Origin: Gammaproteobacteria bacterium
Lineage (GTDB): Bacteria; Pseudomonadota; Gammaproteobacteria; Pseudomonadales; Azotimanducaceae
Direction: 5' to 3'
NCBI GenBank assembly: GCA_016874135.1
Contig: VGVE01000004.1
Location: 1 to 64,000 of the forward strand
Length of the DNA: 64,000 nucleotides
The position numbers were made by a program, and so were the translations under genes. Under the pieces are notes generated by a model. The model saw only the letters and a list, made by a program, of their open reading frames with translations, ran no database searches and had not been told where the DNA came from. This document shows positions 17,670 to 26,725 of the stretch, piece after piece. Numbering within the stretch: position 1 is the first letter of the stretch; the number at the start of each line of letters is the position of its first letter.

Positions 17670-17709
17670 GGCTAGTTAGCCACTGAGGATTCGTCTGCGG
17701 CCGAGAGGT

Positions 17710-18654
17710 TCAGATATGGCTCGCAAGCCACATGGTGTAGCCCACATAACCGGTGAGAAAGAGGCAGCCGGTGAACCGGCCGACCTGTTTCCACACAACA
17801 AGCACGAGCAGCAGCAGAACTGCCGCCGCCAGCATGACACCCATATCGACGCTCGTGACACCACCGCTTACGAGTGGGTTGATAACGCCGGTACTGCCGA
17901 GGATGAACAGCACGTTGAAAATGTTGGTGCCAACGATGTTGCCGATGGCGATGTCCCCGGCCTTCTTTACTGCAGCGATCACACTCGTGGTGAGCTCCGG
18001 CAGGCTCGTGCCGACGGCAACGATGGTGAGGCCGATGAATGTTTCGGAGACCCCTGCATCGATGGCCAGATCAACCGCACCTTTGACCAGGAGCCGCGCG
18101 CCGAGCACGAGCAGACCGAGACCCGCGACGATGAGCTTGACACAGTAACCAACACCTTTGCCTTCCGCGAGGGTGTACGCATCATCACCGGTGTCTGCAC
18201 CACCATCCCGGCGGGCTTCCACGATCGTGTAGCCGATATAGGCCAGCATGCCGGCCAGGAGCACTGTGCTGTCGAAGCGGCTCAGTTCGCCGTCCATCAT
18301 CGTGAGCGCCAGCAGTACCGCAGCACCGATCATGATGGGAGTGTGCACCCGCACCATCGAGGATACCGATTGCACTGCCCGGATGATGGCAGAGATGCCG
18401 AGGATCAGCAGGATGTTGGCGATGTTTGACCCTACCACGTTGCCAAGAGCAATGTCGTTGGCACCATCCAGCGCCGCGTTTACCGACACCACCAGTTCCG
18501 GCGTACTCGTGCCGATCGCCACGATGGTGACGCCGATGATGATCGGCGGGATTCCGAATCGGGTCGCAAGCAGGCTCGAACCCCGTACCAGCCACTCGCC
18601 ACCGAAAAAGAGGACCACAATTCCGGCGGCGATCATCAGAAGGTCAATCAGCAT
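17710..18654 (-). CDS. Calcium/sodium antiporter (CaCA family, YrbG-like), copy 2
   Basis: A 314-residue paralogue of the adjacent antiporter. It has the same two alpha repeats: GVTIVAIGTSTPELVVSV with GNVVGSNIAN, and GLTIVAVGTSLPELTTSV with GNIVGTNIFN. The first repeat and central loop differ enough that this is an old duplication. Lengths match the YrbG branch. Upstream lies the acyl-CoA dehydrogenase at 18720, 65 nt away on the same strand, so both exchangers may be read through from it. Whether the two form separate carriers or a heteromer cannot be told. Confidence 0.93.
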   Translation of the reverse strand: MLIDLLMIAAGIVVLFFGGEWLVRGSSLLATRFGIPPIIIGVTIVAIGTSTPELVVSVNAALDGANDIALGNVVGSNIANILLILGISAIIRAVQSVSSMVRVHTPIMIGAAVLLALTMMDGELSRFDSTVLLAGMLAYIGYTIVEARRDGGADTGDDAYTLAEGKGVGYCVKLIVAGLGLLVLGARLLVKGAVDLAIDAGVSETFIGLTIVAVGTSLPELTTSVIAAVKKAGDIAIGNIVGTNIFNVLFILGSTGVINPLVSGGVTSVDMGVMLAAAVLLLLVLVVWKQVGRFTGCLFLTGYVGYTMWLASHI

Positions 18655-18719
18655 TCAGGATAATCCACAGGTCGAGGGGCTCCTTTGCAGAGGGAGGGAG
18701 GGTGCCTTGATCAGGCGAC

Positions 18720-19886
18720 TTAGCGAAGCGGCGAATCGAGCAGCTCGCGGGCGATGATGTGGCGTTGTACTTCGCTCGGCCCTTCGCCGATGCGCCGGAT
18801 GCGCATCTCGCGGTACCAGCGCTCAAACGGGAAGTCTTTGGTCACACCGTAACCGCCGAACATCTGCATGCAGCGGTCGACGACACGGCTGGCTGCTTCG
18901 GTCGCCACCAGCTTGGCCATGGCGGCTTCGGTGCGAAATGACTCGCCCCGATCCGCCTTCGCTGCAGCTTCCAGGGTGAGCCATCGGGACTGGCGAATGT
19001 CGACCTCATTGTCCACCAGCATCCACTGGATGGCCTGGCGCGACGACAGCGGAGCGCCGAACGTTTCCCTCTGCGGCACATAGTCAAGCGCCATCTGGTG
19101 CGCCTTCACGGCCACCCCGATGCAGCCCGCTGCATAAGGAATCCGTTGGCGCGTCAGGCGCTCGTTGGCGATGGCGAACCCGCCATTCACCTTGCCAAGG
19201 ATGTTGCCGTGGGGAACTCGCATGTTGTCGAACGAAAGCTCCGTTGCGTAATGGGCACTGCGGAGCGTGTGCACGACTCGGCGAACGCGGAATCCGGGAG
19301 TGTCCGTATCGACAATGAAACAGGTCACGCCGTTACGACCGTTTTCTGGCTCGGTGCGCGCGAACACCAAGCCGAACTGGGCCTTGTCCGCACCACTGAT
19401 GAAGATCTTGCCGCCATTGATCACCCACGTGTCTCCGTCGCGCACCGCCTTTGTCCGGATCGCCCGGGCAGGGTCGCTGCCACCGGAAGGTTCGGTCAAT
19501 CCGAAGAATCCGCGTTTTTCGCCGCGTAAAACCGGATGGAGGTACTTTTCCTTCTGCGCATCGCTGGCTTCGAAAAGCTGCGCGAGACCTGCTCCGCCAA
19601 ACACGCCATAACAGGGCGCATAAAGTCCGGCACGGTGCTGGCTCATCTCGATAGCGAGCAAGGTGCGGGTCGTCAGGTCGATGTCCGGGCCGCCGTAGGT
19701 GGGCGGGATATCCAGTCCGTAGAGACCCATAGCCTTCGTCTTCTCGATCAGACGCGCCTTGTCCGCCGGGTCGAGCTCATCGGCATCCGGATCGAGGTGC
19801 AGTTCCAGCGGCAGGATTTCCTCGCGTACAAAACGGCGCACGAGTTCAACCAAGAGCGATTGTTCAGAGCTCAGCGTGAGATCCAA
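18720..19886 (-). CDS. Acyl-CoA dehydrogenase
   Basis: A 388-residue flavoprotein with all three domains. The FAD/substrate loops GFFGLTEPSGGSDP and KIFISGADKAQFGLVFAR are present, as are QRETFGAPLSSRQAIQWML and MQMFGGYGVTKDFPFERWY, which are superfamily signatures. The residue corresponding to the MCAD catalytic base is the Glu in RIGEGPSEVQR. It would carry out the first oxidation step of an acyl-CoA. It lies 32 nt downstream of the penicillin-acylase-like gene on the same strand. It is closer to the typical short/medium-chain branch than the enzyme at 6152. Confidence 0.94.
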   Translation of the reverse strand: MDLTLSSEQSLLVELVRRFVREEILPLELHLDPDADELDPADKARLIEKTKAMGLYGLDIPPTYGGPDIDLTTRTLLAIEMSQHRAGLYAPCYGVFGGAGLAQLFEASDAQKEKYLHPVLRGEKRGFFGLTEPSGGSDPARAIRTKAVRDGDTWVINGGKIFISGADKAQFGLVFARTEPENGRNGVTCFIVDTDTPGFRVRRVVHTLRSAHYATELSFDNMRVPHGNILGKVNGGFAIANERLTRQRIPYAAGCIGVAVKAHQMALDYVPQRETFGAPLSSRQAIQWMLVDNEVDIRQSRWLTLEAAAKADRGESFRTEAAMAKLVATEAASRVVDRCMQMFGGYGVTKDFPFERWYREMRIRRIGEGPSEVQRHIIARELLDSPLR

Positions 19887-19918
19887 GGGAAATTCAATCA
19901 GAAGTGAGTAGTTTCACT

Positions 19919-22090
19919 CTAGCGAGACCCCCCGTTCAGATGCAAGAAGGGGAGATGCAATACGGACCGCGAGGCCTTTTCGACGTCAGCACGGTTGAAC
20001 CATGCGCGTTTGTACTTGCGGTCAGCGAACAGCCGCGCCTGGTCCATGTAGTGGGGAGAATCAGGGTTCGCGCTCGCCCCGAAGACCAGCAGCGAGCGAG
20101 CGTCATTCACCGCACTGAAATCTACCAGCCCCACATAGGAATGGCCTGCGATCGCATAGAGTCGTTTCTGGCCCGGTGATGGCCGCGCATAGACGTTGAA
20201 GATGGTGCCGAATGGATCACCCGGTCCACCGGATACCGCAAGGCTTGGCGCTGCGTCGTCAAAAGCTTCCTGGCCACCGCTGTGTCGACGCTGCAGGCGA
20301 TTGAGTTCGCCCCACCTGACTTTCCACGAACCAAAGGCGGCGGTGAGTTCATCCAGGGCCTGAATCAGCGCCTTCACCGGATCAGACACACCTTTCTGCG
20401 TCATCACGAACCGCCACTGGAAATACAGCGCCATCCCGGTTGAATCAGCGCGCGCCTGACGATCCCACTTCAGCAGGAGAATCACTGCCTTGTTGATCCG
20501 GTCAAAGGCATCGGGTTGCAGATCACGGGAAGCAGCTTCAACCACCAGCATGGGCAGCATCGTATCGGCTTCAAGAACACGAGTATCAAACGTTATGTCC
20601 ATGAGCTGCGTGAATGCAAACGGTTTGTTCCCGGACAGCATCAAGCGCGATTGGCGCGAGCGGTTGTTATCGGCTTCAGGCGCCATATAACGCGGGTACT
20701 TCGCTGCATCGAGGTTGAAGCCGTCACCGGTTGCCATAAACGGTGTGGCATTGCAGTTCTGCAGATAGCCAGGAGGGGGATTTTCGAGCAACGGCAGCTC
20801 TTCCAGCGGGTGATAGCCCTGCCACTCATTGGCCGGATCACTGCCGTCCACAGGTTGCGTCCAGTCGACATCATCACGGCGTTTCGGCACCGCGCCGTAA
20901 TAGGCATAGAAGATGTTGCCGTCGGCATCAGCGTACATGGTGTTGAACATGGGAGACGCGAGTCGTCCGAGGGCCGCGCGGAACTGCACCAGGTTCTGCG
21001 CCTTCAACATGGCATAACGCTGTTGCAGCTGGCCACCTTCTTCGAATTTCGCGAAGCGGAGCGCCAGCATTTCTTCACCGCGTTTGGCGAGCAGCGGGCC
21101 GTGATGGGAACGGAAAAATGTAAACCATCGTCGTTCGGAACCGGCTTCTGTCTTGACGACGATGCTGTCCTGCCAGGAAGTCAGTTCGCGTTTACCGCCG
21201 TCATACTCATATTGCATGGGCCTCTTGCCATCGTTGACCCTCAGCCGATAGACATCGACCACATCCGGCGTGTTGACCGTATGGCTCCAACCGAGGCGTT
21301 CATTGTGGCCAATGGTTGGCAGAGGGGAAGCGAAGAATCCTGCACCGGAAAAGTGTAGCCCTTCGTCACTGTGCAGATGGCCTTCATACCATTGACCGGG
21401 CCCGAAGTAAGGTTGGTGTGGGTTGATAAAGAGGACCGCGCCTCCTGAACGGGAGCGTGAAGGGGCGATGGCCCAGGTATTCGATCCGGCCTGTTCATAG
21501 GCGGCATCGAGGGCCTGATTGAAGGCTGCGGTACGGATCGTAGCGGGGGAAGGTGCCTCGTCCGCTTTCCCGGAGATCGCCATAACGGCAGCGATTTCTT
21601 CCGGCTTGAGTCCGGCACGATTGAAGATAAAGAGCTGATACACCGAAAACCGCGAGAAGGCGACAAAGTGCCAGGGGTAGAACCGTTCAATCAGCCGGGG
21701 CTTGGTTCCCGTACGCTTGACGTAGTCGTTCAGTGCTGCCGCTGCGGCACTGGTAAGGGCCTGCGCTTCAGATGGCAGTGACATCCATTCTTCATGTGAA
21801 AGTTCGGGAATCCGCAGCGCGCGATTGAGCCAGTCTGCAGCCACACTGCCAGCACCATAGACCTCAGCGGACCGGCCGAGCGCCTGGATCAGGGAATCTT
21901 CAACCTGCCAGAAGTTGTCTTCTGCCTGGGCTGTAACAAAGCCATACACGACGCTGGCATCAGTTGGCCCGTACACATGGGGTACACCCCACTCGTCGCG
22001 GTGGATCGTTACAGTGTTATCCGCAGCAAGCCCGGCAGCAGAGAACGAGGAAAGTACGATCAGGAGAGCGGCGCTGATGCGAATCATCAA
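19919..22090 (-). CDS. Penicillin acylase family Ntn-hydrolase, exported
   Basis: A 723-residue precursor. A signal peptide (MMIRISAALLIVLSSFSAAG, cleavage near LAA) directs it to the periplasm. An alpha chain containing HRDEWGVPHVYGPTDASVVYG is followed by the autoproteolysis site AGSNTWAIAP, where Ser203 becomes the N-terminal nucleophile of the beta chain. Beta-chain residues such as INPHQPYFGP and GHNERLGWSHTVN fit the AAC/aculeacin-acylase and PvdQ-like branch. These enzymes cleave amides such as acyl-homoserine lactones, lipopeptides or beta-lactams. It heads a reverse-strand set with an acyl-CoA dehydrogenase, so the released acyl chain could be degraded. Substrate is open. Confidence 0.92.
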   Translation of the reverse strand: MMIRISAALLIVLSSFSAAGLAADNTVTIHRDEWGVPHVYGPTDASVVYGFVTAQAEDNFWQVEDSLIQALGRSAEVYGAGSVAADWLNRALRIPELSHEEWMSLPSEAQALTSAAAAALNDYVKRTGTKPRLIERFYPWHFVAFSRFSVYQLFIFNRAGLKPEEIAAVMAISGKADEAPSPATIRTAAFNQALDAAYEQAGSNTWAIAPSRSRSGGAVLFINPHQPYFGPGQWYEGHLHSDEGLHFSGAGFFASPLPTIGHNERLGWSHTVNTPDVVDVYRLRVNDGKRPMQYEYDGGKRELTSWQDSIVVKTEAGSERRWFTFFRSHHGPLLAKRGEEMLALRFAKFEEGGQLQQRYAMLKAQNLVQFRAALGRLASPMFNTMYADADGNIFYAYYGAVPKRRDDVDWTQPVDGSDPANEWQGYHPLEELPLLENPPPGYLQNCNATPFMATGDGFNLDAAKYPRYMAPEADNNRSRQSRLMLSGNKPFAFTQLMDITFDTRVLEADTMLPMLVVEAASRDLQPDAFDRINKAVILLLKWDRQARADSTGMALYFQWRFVMTQKGVSDPVKALIQALDELTAAFGSWKVRWGELNRLQRRHSGGQEAFDDAAPSLAVSGGPGDPFGTIFNVYARPSPGQKRLYAIAGHSYVGLVDFSAVNDARSLLVFGASANPDSPHYMDQARLFADRKYKRAWFNRADVEKASRSVLHLPFLHLNGGSR

Positions 22091-22257
22091 AGTGTTCCGA
22101 CGGACCGAGGGACAGGAACCCCAGTGAACCCGACCGCAGGCTATTCAGCAAGGCGTAGAAACCAGTCGATTGACTCGAGCAGGTTCGCCTTCAGGAGAAG
22201 CCCGACCGCGTTGGTGAGCACGCCAACCGGTGATCCTGCGTCAGATCGACGAGAGCC

Positions 22258-24154
22258 GTTCACACCACCTACTCGCTCGATGCGTACGGTTACGGCATGG
22301 TTCAGACCCCCGCCGAAGCGTTTCGTTTCTCCCGCGACGAACCGCTCACGCTACCGGGTGGCGCGATCGCTCGGCTTGACCGGCCGCTCGACTTCATGGC
22401 GATTACCGACCATGCGGAGTGGCTCGACTTCCTGCATCTATGGCCCGATCCCGGCCAGTCTCCACTCTCGGCATGCCAGGCGTTGCGCTTGCACAGCGGC
22501 CCAAAAGGCGGCAGCAAGATATTCGCGGATTTCGTCGTGCCCTCCATTACGAAGTAAGCGCCGGCGCCACTCGCGCCCTGCGCAGAGAATCCGGAACTCT
22601 GCGCGAGCGAGAGCCTCGCTCAGTGGCAACGAATTCAGGCGCAGGCCAACGCGGCCGATAATCCCTGCGAGTTCACCGCGCTGCTCGGATACGAGTGGTC
22701 CGCCACTCGGACATTCAGTCACACGCATCGCGCCGTGATTTTCAGGAGCGCCGCAGTCACCGCCACGGCCATTGACTACATCCGTCACCCGGGCCTCAAC
22801 GATCTCTTCTCGGAACTCGACCGCCAGTGCCGCCGGGAAGCCGGATGCGAAGCACTGACTATTCCCCACAACACCAATATGAGTGACGGTGCGAGTTTCG
22901 ACGTGTTGACCGAGGACGCCAGCTTGCGTCGCATGCGCGCCAGGTACGAACGCCTCATCGAGATTCACCAGCAGAAGGGCAACAGCGAGTGCCTCGCACC
23001 GCTCGGTGTGACAGATGAATCGGACTGCAGCCTTGAAATTTCCCTGACGCGACACTCGCGCCCAGCGCCCCCCTTTACCTATACCGCGGATGAATGGGCC
23101 AGGATGCGCGCCGGCTACGTGCGCGGTCTGCTGTTGCACGGCCTCGAAGCCACAGCTGAGCCGACCTCGTCTGGCGCCGGAGCGCTCAAACTCGGCATCG
23201 TCGGCGCTACGGACACGCACGCCGCAACGCCAGGGTTCGTCGAAGAAGCGCTATGGCTCGGACCGGGATTCGGCAGCCTCACCCTTGAAAACAACATGAC
23301 ACGTCTCAGCTCTAACCCGGGCGGTCTCACTGCAGTGTGGGCGCCACAGAATACCCGGGCTGACATATTCGATGCGCTGCACCGGCGGGAGGTTTATGCG
23401 ACGAGCGGACCTCGCATTCGCCTGCGGTTCGATGCCGGGCTGAACAAGGGCTCTGAGGTGCTAGCCTGCGACATATTGGCGGACTCTGCGGTGCCTGTGG
23501 TGATGGATAGCGACCTTGTCTGGGGGAGGGTCAGCCCGTCTTTCGCATTCAGGCACTGGCAGATCGCAATGCACTCGCGCGCATCGAGATCATCAGCGGT
23601 ACTTCTCCGCCTTCACCTGTTTGTAGAGGCGCACCAACTCGTCCACCTGTTGGTGCAACTGCGCTTTCGACATCTCCAACTGCTCCCGGTCGAACTCGTC
23701 TTGCTCCACGTTGTCGGCGGCTCCGAACCCGATCCTCGGCTCGCTTGAGTTCTCGCTCATCGATTCCTTCTCGGAGGAGGAATTGCTTTGTGCTTTTTGC
23801 ATAGTCCTGCCTGACGTGTTTTAACTTGACACCAAGTTTCTTATATAAATCTTGCTCAGGAAACCAGATCAACGCTTGGAATGCAGCAAAGGTACCTTCA
23901 CCGACGGCAAGCAGGAGCAGCACGTGATTCCCGTCTGGCAGGGAGATGCTCGCAATGTCTGTGTCGTGTGGCGTGATGAGAATTACGACCCGGCCTCGCC
24001 ATCGTTCTGGTATGCGCGCGTGCAGGAAACAGAGTCGCCGCGCTGGTCAGCGTTGATGTGCAGGCGTACGGGCCGGTGCGACGAATTCCCGGATGCTGAC
24101 CAGATGATCATCGAACGCGCTTGGTCTTCGCCGATCTGGTCGATGCCTCGGTAG
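22258..24154 (+). pseudogene. DUF3604 family protein, broken and interrupted
   Basis: Homology to DUF3604 starts at VHTTYSLDAYGYG (22258) and runs in one frame through DRPLDFMAITDHAEWLDFL, GYEWSATRTFSHTHRAVIF, TIPHNTNMSDG, GATDTHAATPGF and REVYATSGPRI, with metal-binding His and Asp retained. TAA 22555 interrupts this frame, most simply a CAA codon changed to TAA. Near 23520 the coherent reading shifts frame (QPVFRIQALADRNALARIE) and stops at about 23600. After a 250-bp stretch carrying a reverse small gene, the family C-terminus resumes at about 23940 (VCVVWRDENYDPASPSFWYAR) to ERAWSSPIWSMPR, stop 24152-24154. The gene has no start and is dead. Confidence 0.85.
23593..23760 (-). CDS. Small hydrophilic coiled-coil protein inside the DUF3604 pseudogene
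   Basis: A 55-residue protein from ATG 23760, chosen because AAGGA lies 5 nt before it; an earlier in-frame ATG at 23802 has poor spacing. It is acidic at the N-terminus (SENSSEPRIGFGAADNVEQ) and has one amphipathic helix, EQLEMSKAQLHQQVDELVR, with heptad-like Leu/Val spacing, then a basic end. It is antisense to the DUF3604 reading direction and fills the part missing from that gene. No family was recognised. Confidence 0.5.
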   Translation of the reverse strand: MSENSSEPRIGFGAADNVEQDEFDREQLEMSKAQLHQQVDELVRLYKQVKAEKYR

Positions 24155-24260
24155 GCACGGCCCATTTCTGCGGGAAGTACGTTCACGAGAGCGATACCTT
24201 CGCTCGTTGTGAACTACGAAACCGGATCCCGGGTGGGGATACCGAGATAAAAGCTGCCCA

Positions 24261-24578
24261 TTACGGATGCAACCGGCCCAGCCGCATAGGCGCATTTGCT
24301 GCTGGCAGTGCACCTTGATCCGCCTGATACACCATCAGTAGCTCACGATAGCGAGTGTGGTAGGACGACGTGGACTCAACACGGAACTGCACCGCACCGG
24401 CAACCGTCTCAAACGCCTCGCCTACTGCGCTGCGCAGACCAAACAGGCTGCGCGCGTCGGCCACACCGATGAAGAGGACTTTGCCGCTCGGATCCGCCAG
24501 CTCAAAAACGCCGAGTTGCCCCGGCAGTTTTGCAGCCTCCTCGCGAGGCTGCCAAGGTTTGTCGATACACAGCACCAC
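24261..24578 (-). CDS. Small conserved-looking protein, possible GIY-YIG-like fold
   Basis: A 105-residue protein starting MVLCIDKPWQPREEAAKLPG. The segment GQLGVFELADPSGKVLFIGVADARSLFGL has the layout of a GIY-YIG N-terminal half (a glycine-led strand, a turn with a D-x-G-K, a second strand ending in I-G), but the catalytic Tyr of YIG is Phe. The C-terminus has YHTRYRELLMVYQADQGALP. This fold suggestion is weak. Length, codon quality and the lack of a competing frame support a real gene. It lies just after the nucleoside hydrolase remnant. Confidence 0.5.
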   Translation of the reverse strand: MVLCIDKPWQPREEAAKLPGQLGVFELADPSGKVLFIGVADARSLFGLRSAVGEAFETVAGAVQFRVESTSSYHTRYRELLMVYQADQGALPAANAPMRLGRLHP

Positions 24579-24590
24579 AGATAATCTCCG

Positions 24591-24927
24591 TCAGGGCTTA
24601 ATGGCCTTCTTGTTCACTACTTTCGAGAATCTCATGGAGTTGAAAAGCTCAACATCCACTTCTTCGCAGGGTAGCACCATCATTGCACCGCGACAGCCGA
24701 GGAGAACGCCCCTTCTATCTGCACAACCGATCCAGCAGCAGGGCATCAAACGCCGGCGCATCGCGCCACCCGGTGGCCACCCGCATCGTGCGGCCATGCG
24801 CTTCCTCGCGAGTATTCCCCGAATCGTCGACGGCGATGCTGAGTATCTCCATCGTCAGCGCCTCGTCAGCGAAGGCGAGGTAGACCGCAACCGTGTCGTA
24901 CAGCGTCGTCGAGGGCTCCTTTATCAA
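24591..24927 (-). pseudogene. C-terminal remnant of a nucleoside hydrolase-like gene
   Basis: The reverse frame from 24927 to 24715 reads TTLYDTVAVYLAFADEALTM, then TMRVATGWRDAPAFDALLLDRL, which resembles the end of IunH-type inosine-uridine nucleoside hydrolases. After the stop at 24715 another frame continues with EEVDVELFNSMRFSKVVNKK to 24591, which could be the frameshifted tail. The N-terminal DxDxxxDD calcium-binding part is absent. Upstream (24930-25065) no gene is seen. Confidence 0.42.
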
Positions 24928-25065
24928 GCAGACCCATTCTGTGCAGCTCGAGGTTTTGAAAACAACTGCCTAACGGAATGAGGACACGAATAGCGAATCG
25001 AACCAGCAGACGTTGACAGTCATTGTCCAAACTCGGCACCTCGATGAGGCGCCACAAAAAAATCG

Positions 25066-26712
25066 TCAGGTCGCACCCGCCTTTTTCTTCGGCATGATCG
25101 AAATCTCCATGGGCTTGAAATGCTCCATGTCCACGTCGATGAGGTACGGCCCGCTTGCGGCCATCGCGCGGTCAATCGCCAAAGCGAACTCCTCCGGGCT
25201 TTTCACCCGCTCACCGGGCACACCGAGGCTCTCTGCCAGCATGGCAAAGTTCATCTTGCCAATATCGGTTTCGTTGACACGGCCGAACCGGGTGTCCTGT
25301 AGCCAGCGCAACACCCCGTAGCCCTGGTCATTGAAGACGCACACCACCAGTGGCAACTGATATTGAGCTGCCGTAGCCAGCTCCGTGGCGTGGAACATGA
25401 AACCGCCGTCACCGTGTACCACCACGGTCTTTTTGCCGGTGGCGACAGCTGCGCCGAGCGCAATGGGAAAACCCGGCCCAATCGCACCGGACGTGGGATT
25501 CATCGACGTTCGGGGTTCATAGATCGGGAAGAGCTGATTGCCCCAGTTGTAGGCGGAAATGGTCTGATCGCGGACAAATAATCCGTCTCGAGGCAGCGCG
25601 CTGCGAAGCTTGTCCATCACCTTCGTCCAATCGTCACCAAGGCGTTTGCGCATCGCCTTGCGCACCCCTTCGCGTGACGTCCACACCTTGTCATTGAACT
25701 GGGAATCGTTGCCGGAGACATCGCTGATACGCCCAAGAATGGCGTCGATGGCGATCTTCGCATCCGCGTGTACACCGAGGTGGGCGCGATGGGTGCGGCC
25801 GATCATCGCTGGATCGATGTCGATCTGGATGAGTTCGCCCGGCGGCGTCTGTTTGGCGAACTGGCCGTCAACGCCCACGGCAAAACGTGTACCGATCGCG
25901 AGAGTTACATCGGCATCATCGATCGACTGGTACATACCCGCGCTGTTGTAGTAGTTGCCGACACACAGCGGATGATCTTCCGGTAGGCTGCCACGGCCAT
26001 CGACCGAGGTGAGCACCGGGCAATCCAGTTTCTCGGCGAGCGCCTTCAGCGCCGCACTTGCACCGGCTGCAATCACGCCCCCACCTGCAATGATGACCCG
26101 ACGCGAAGATCGCTTGAGCTTCTCCGCAATCGCATCAAACGCCTGTTCAGTGCTAGGGAACTTCACCTGACCGGGTTTCACAAACACCGGCCGTGTGGTC
26201 TGTGCGTATTGCACATCAATTGGAATTTCCAGCGCACCGGGCTGGGGTCGCCCAGTAAAAATGTCGTCTACCACCGCATTGAATGCGTCCGCCAGCTTGT
26301 CAACGTGGCGTGGGCTTTCGGCCCGGCGGCACACGGTGCGGAGCATCGGTAGCTGGTTTTCGGCTTCATGCACATACCCGAGCGCCTTGCCGTAGAACGC
26401 GGTCTCGGCCTGCCCGGTAATCACCATCACGCGTGAAGAGCCGTATTGCGCTTCATAGAGCCCGGTCATCGTATTGGTGGTACCTGGCCCCGTCGACGCA
26501 ATCATCACGCCGAGTTTTCCTGTGGCGCGGGAGTATCCGTCCGCTGCGTGGGTGCCGCCCTGCTCATGGCGAACGTCGATGATCTTGGTCTTCCCGAGCC
26601 GGTTGATGGCGTCGAAGATCGGCATGTTGTGAATGCTGACGATGCCGAATACATGTTCGACACCCAGTGTTGCCAAGCCATCGGCGATCAGATCGCCTCC
26701 GGTATAACTCAC
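25066..26712 (-). CDS. Thiamine diphosphate-dependent enzyme (acetolactate synthase-like superfamily)
   Basis: A 548-residue ThDP enzyme. The catalytic Glu50 is in DVRHEQGG, and the ThDP/Mg2+ motif runs from GDGGFMFHATELATAA to VFNDQGYG. The middle domain has VIIAGGGVIAAGASAAL. Members of this superfamily include acetolactate synthase, benzoylformate decarboxylase, oxalyl-CoA decarboxylase and 2-hydroxyacyl-CoA lyase; the sequence alone does not choose. No regulatory (ilvN) subunit gene is nearby, and the gene follows an amidohydrolase by 13 nt on the same strand, so a catabolic decarboxylase or lyase is more likely than branched-chain amino acid synthesis. Confidence 0.9.
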   Translation of the reverse strand: MSYTGGDLIADGLATLGVEHVFGIVSIHNMPIFDAINRLGKTKIIDVRHEQGGTHAADGYSRATGKLGVMIASTGPGTTNTMTGLYEAQYGSSRVMVITGQAETAFYGKALGYVHEAENQLPMLRTVCRRAESPRHVDKLADAFNAVVDDIFTGRPQPGALEIPIDVQYAQTTRPVFVKPGQVKFPSTEQAFDAIAEKLKRSSRRVIIAGGGVIAAGASAALKALAEKLDCPVLTSVDGRGSLPEDHPLCVGNYYNSAGMYQSIDDADVTLAIGTRFAVGVDGQFAKQTPPGELIQIDIDPAMIGRTHRAHLGVHADAKIAIDAILGRISDVSGNDSQFNDKVWTSREGVRKAMRKRLGDDWTKVMDKLRSALPRDGLFVRDQTISAYNWGNQLFPIYEPRTSMNPTSGAIGPGFPIALGAAVATGKKTVVVHGDGGFMFHATELATAAQYQLPLVVCVFNDQGYGVLRWLQDTRFGRVNETDIGKMNFAMLAESLGVPGERVKSPEEFALAIDRAMAASGPYLIDVDMEHFKPMEISIMPKKKAGAT

Positions 26713-26725
26713 GCTGAACGCTCCT

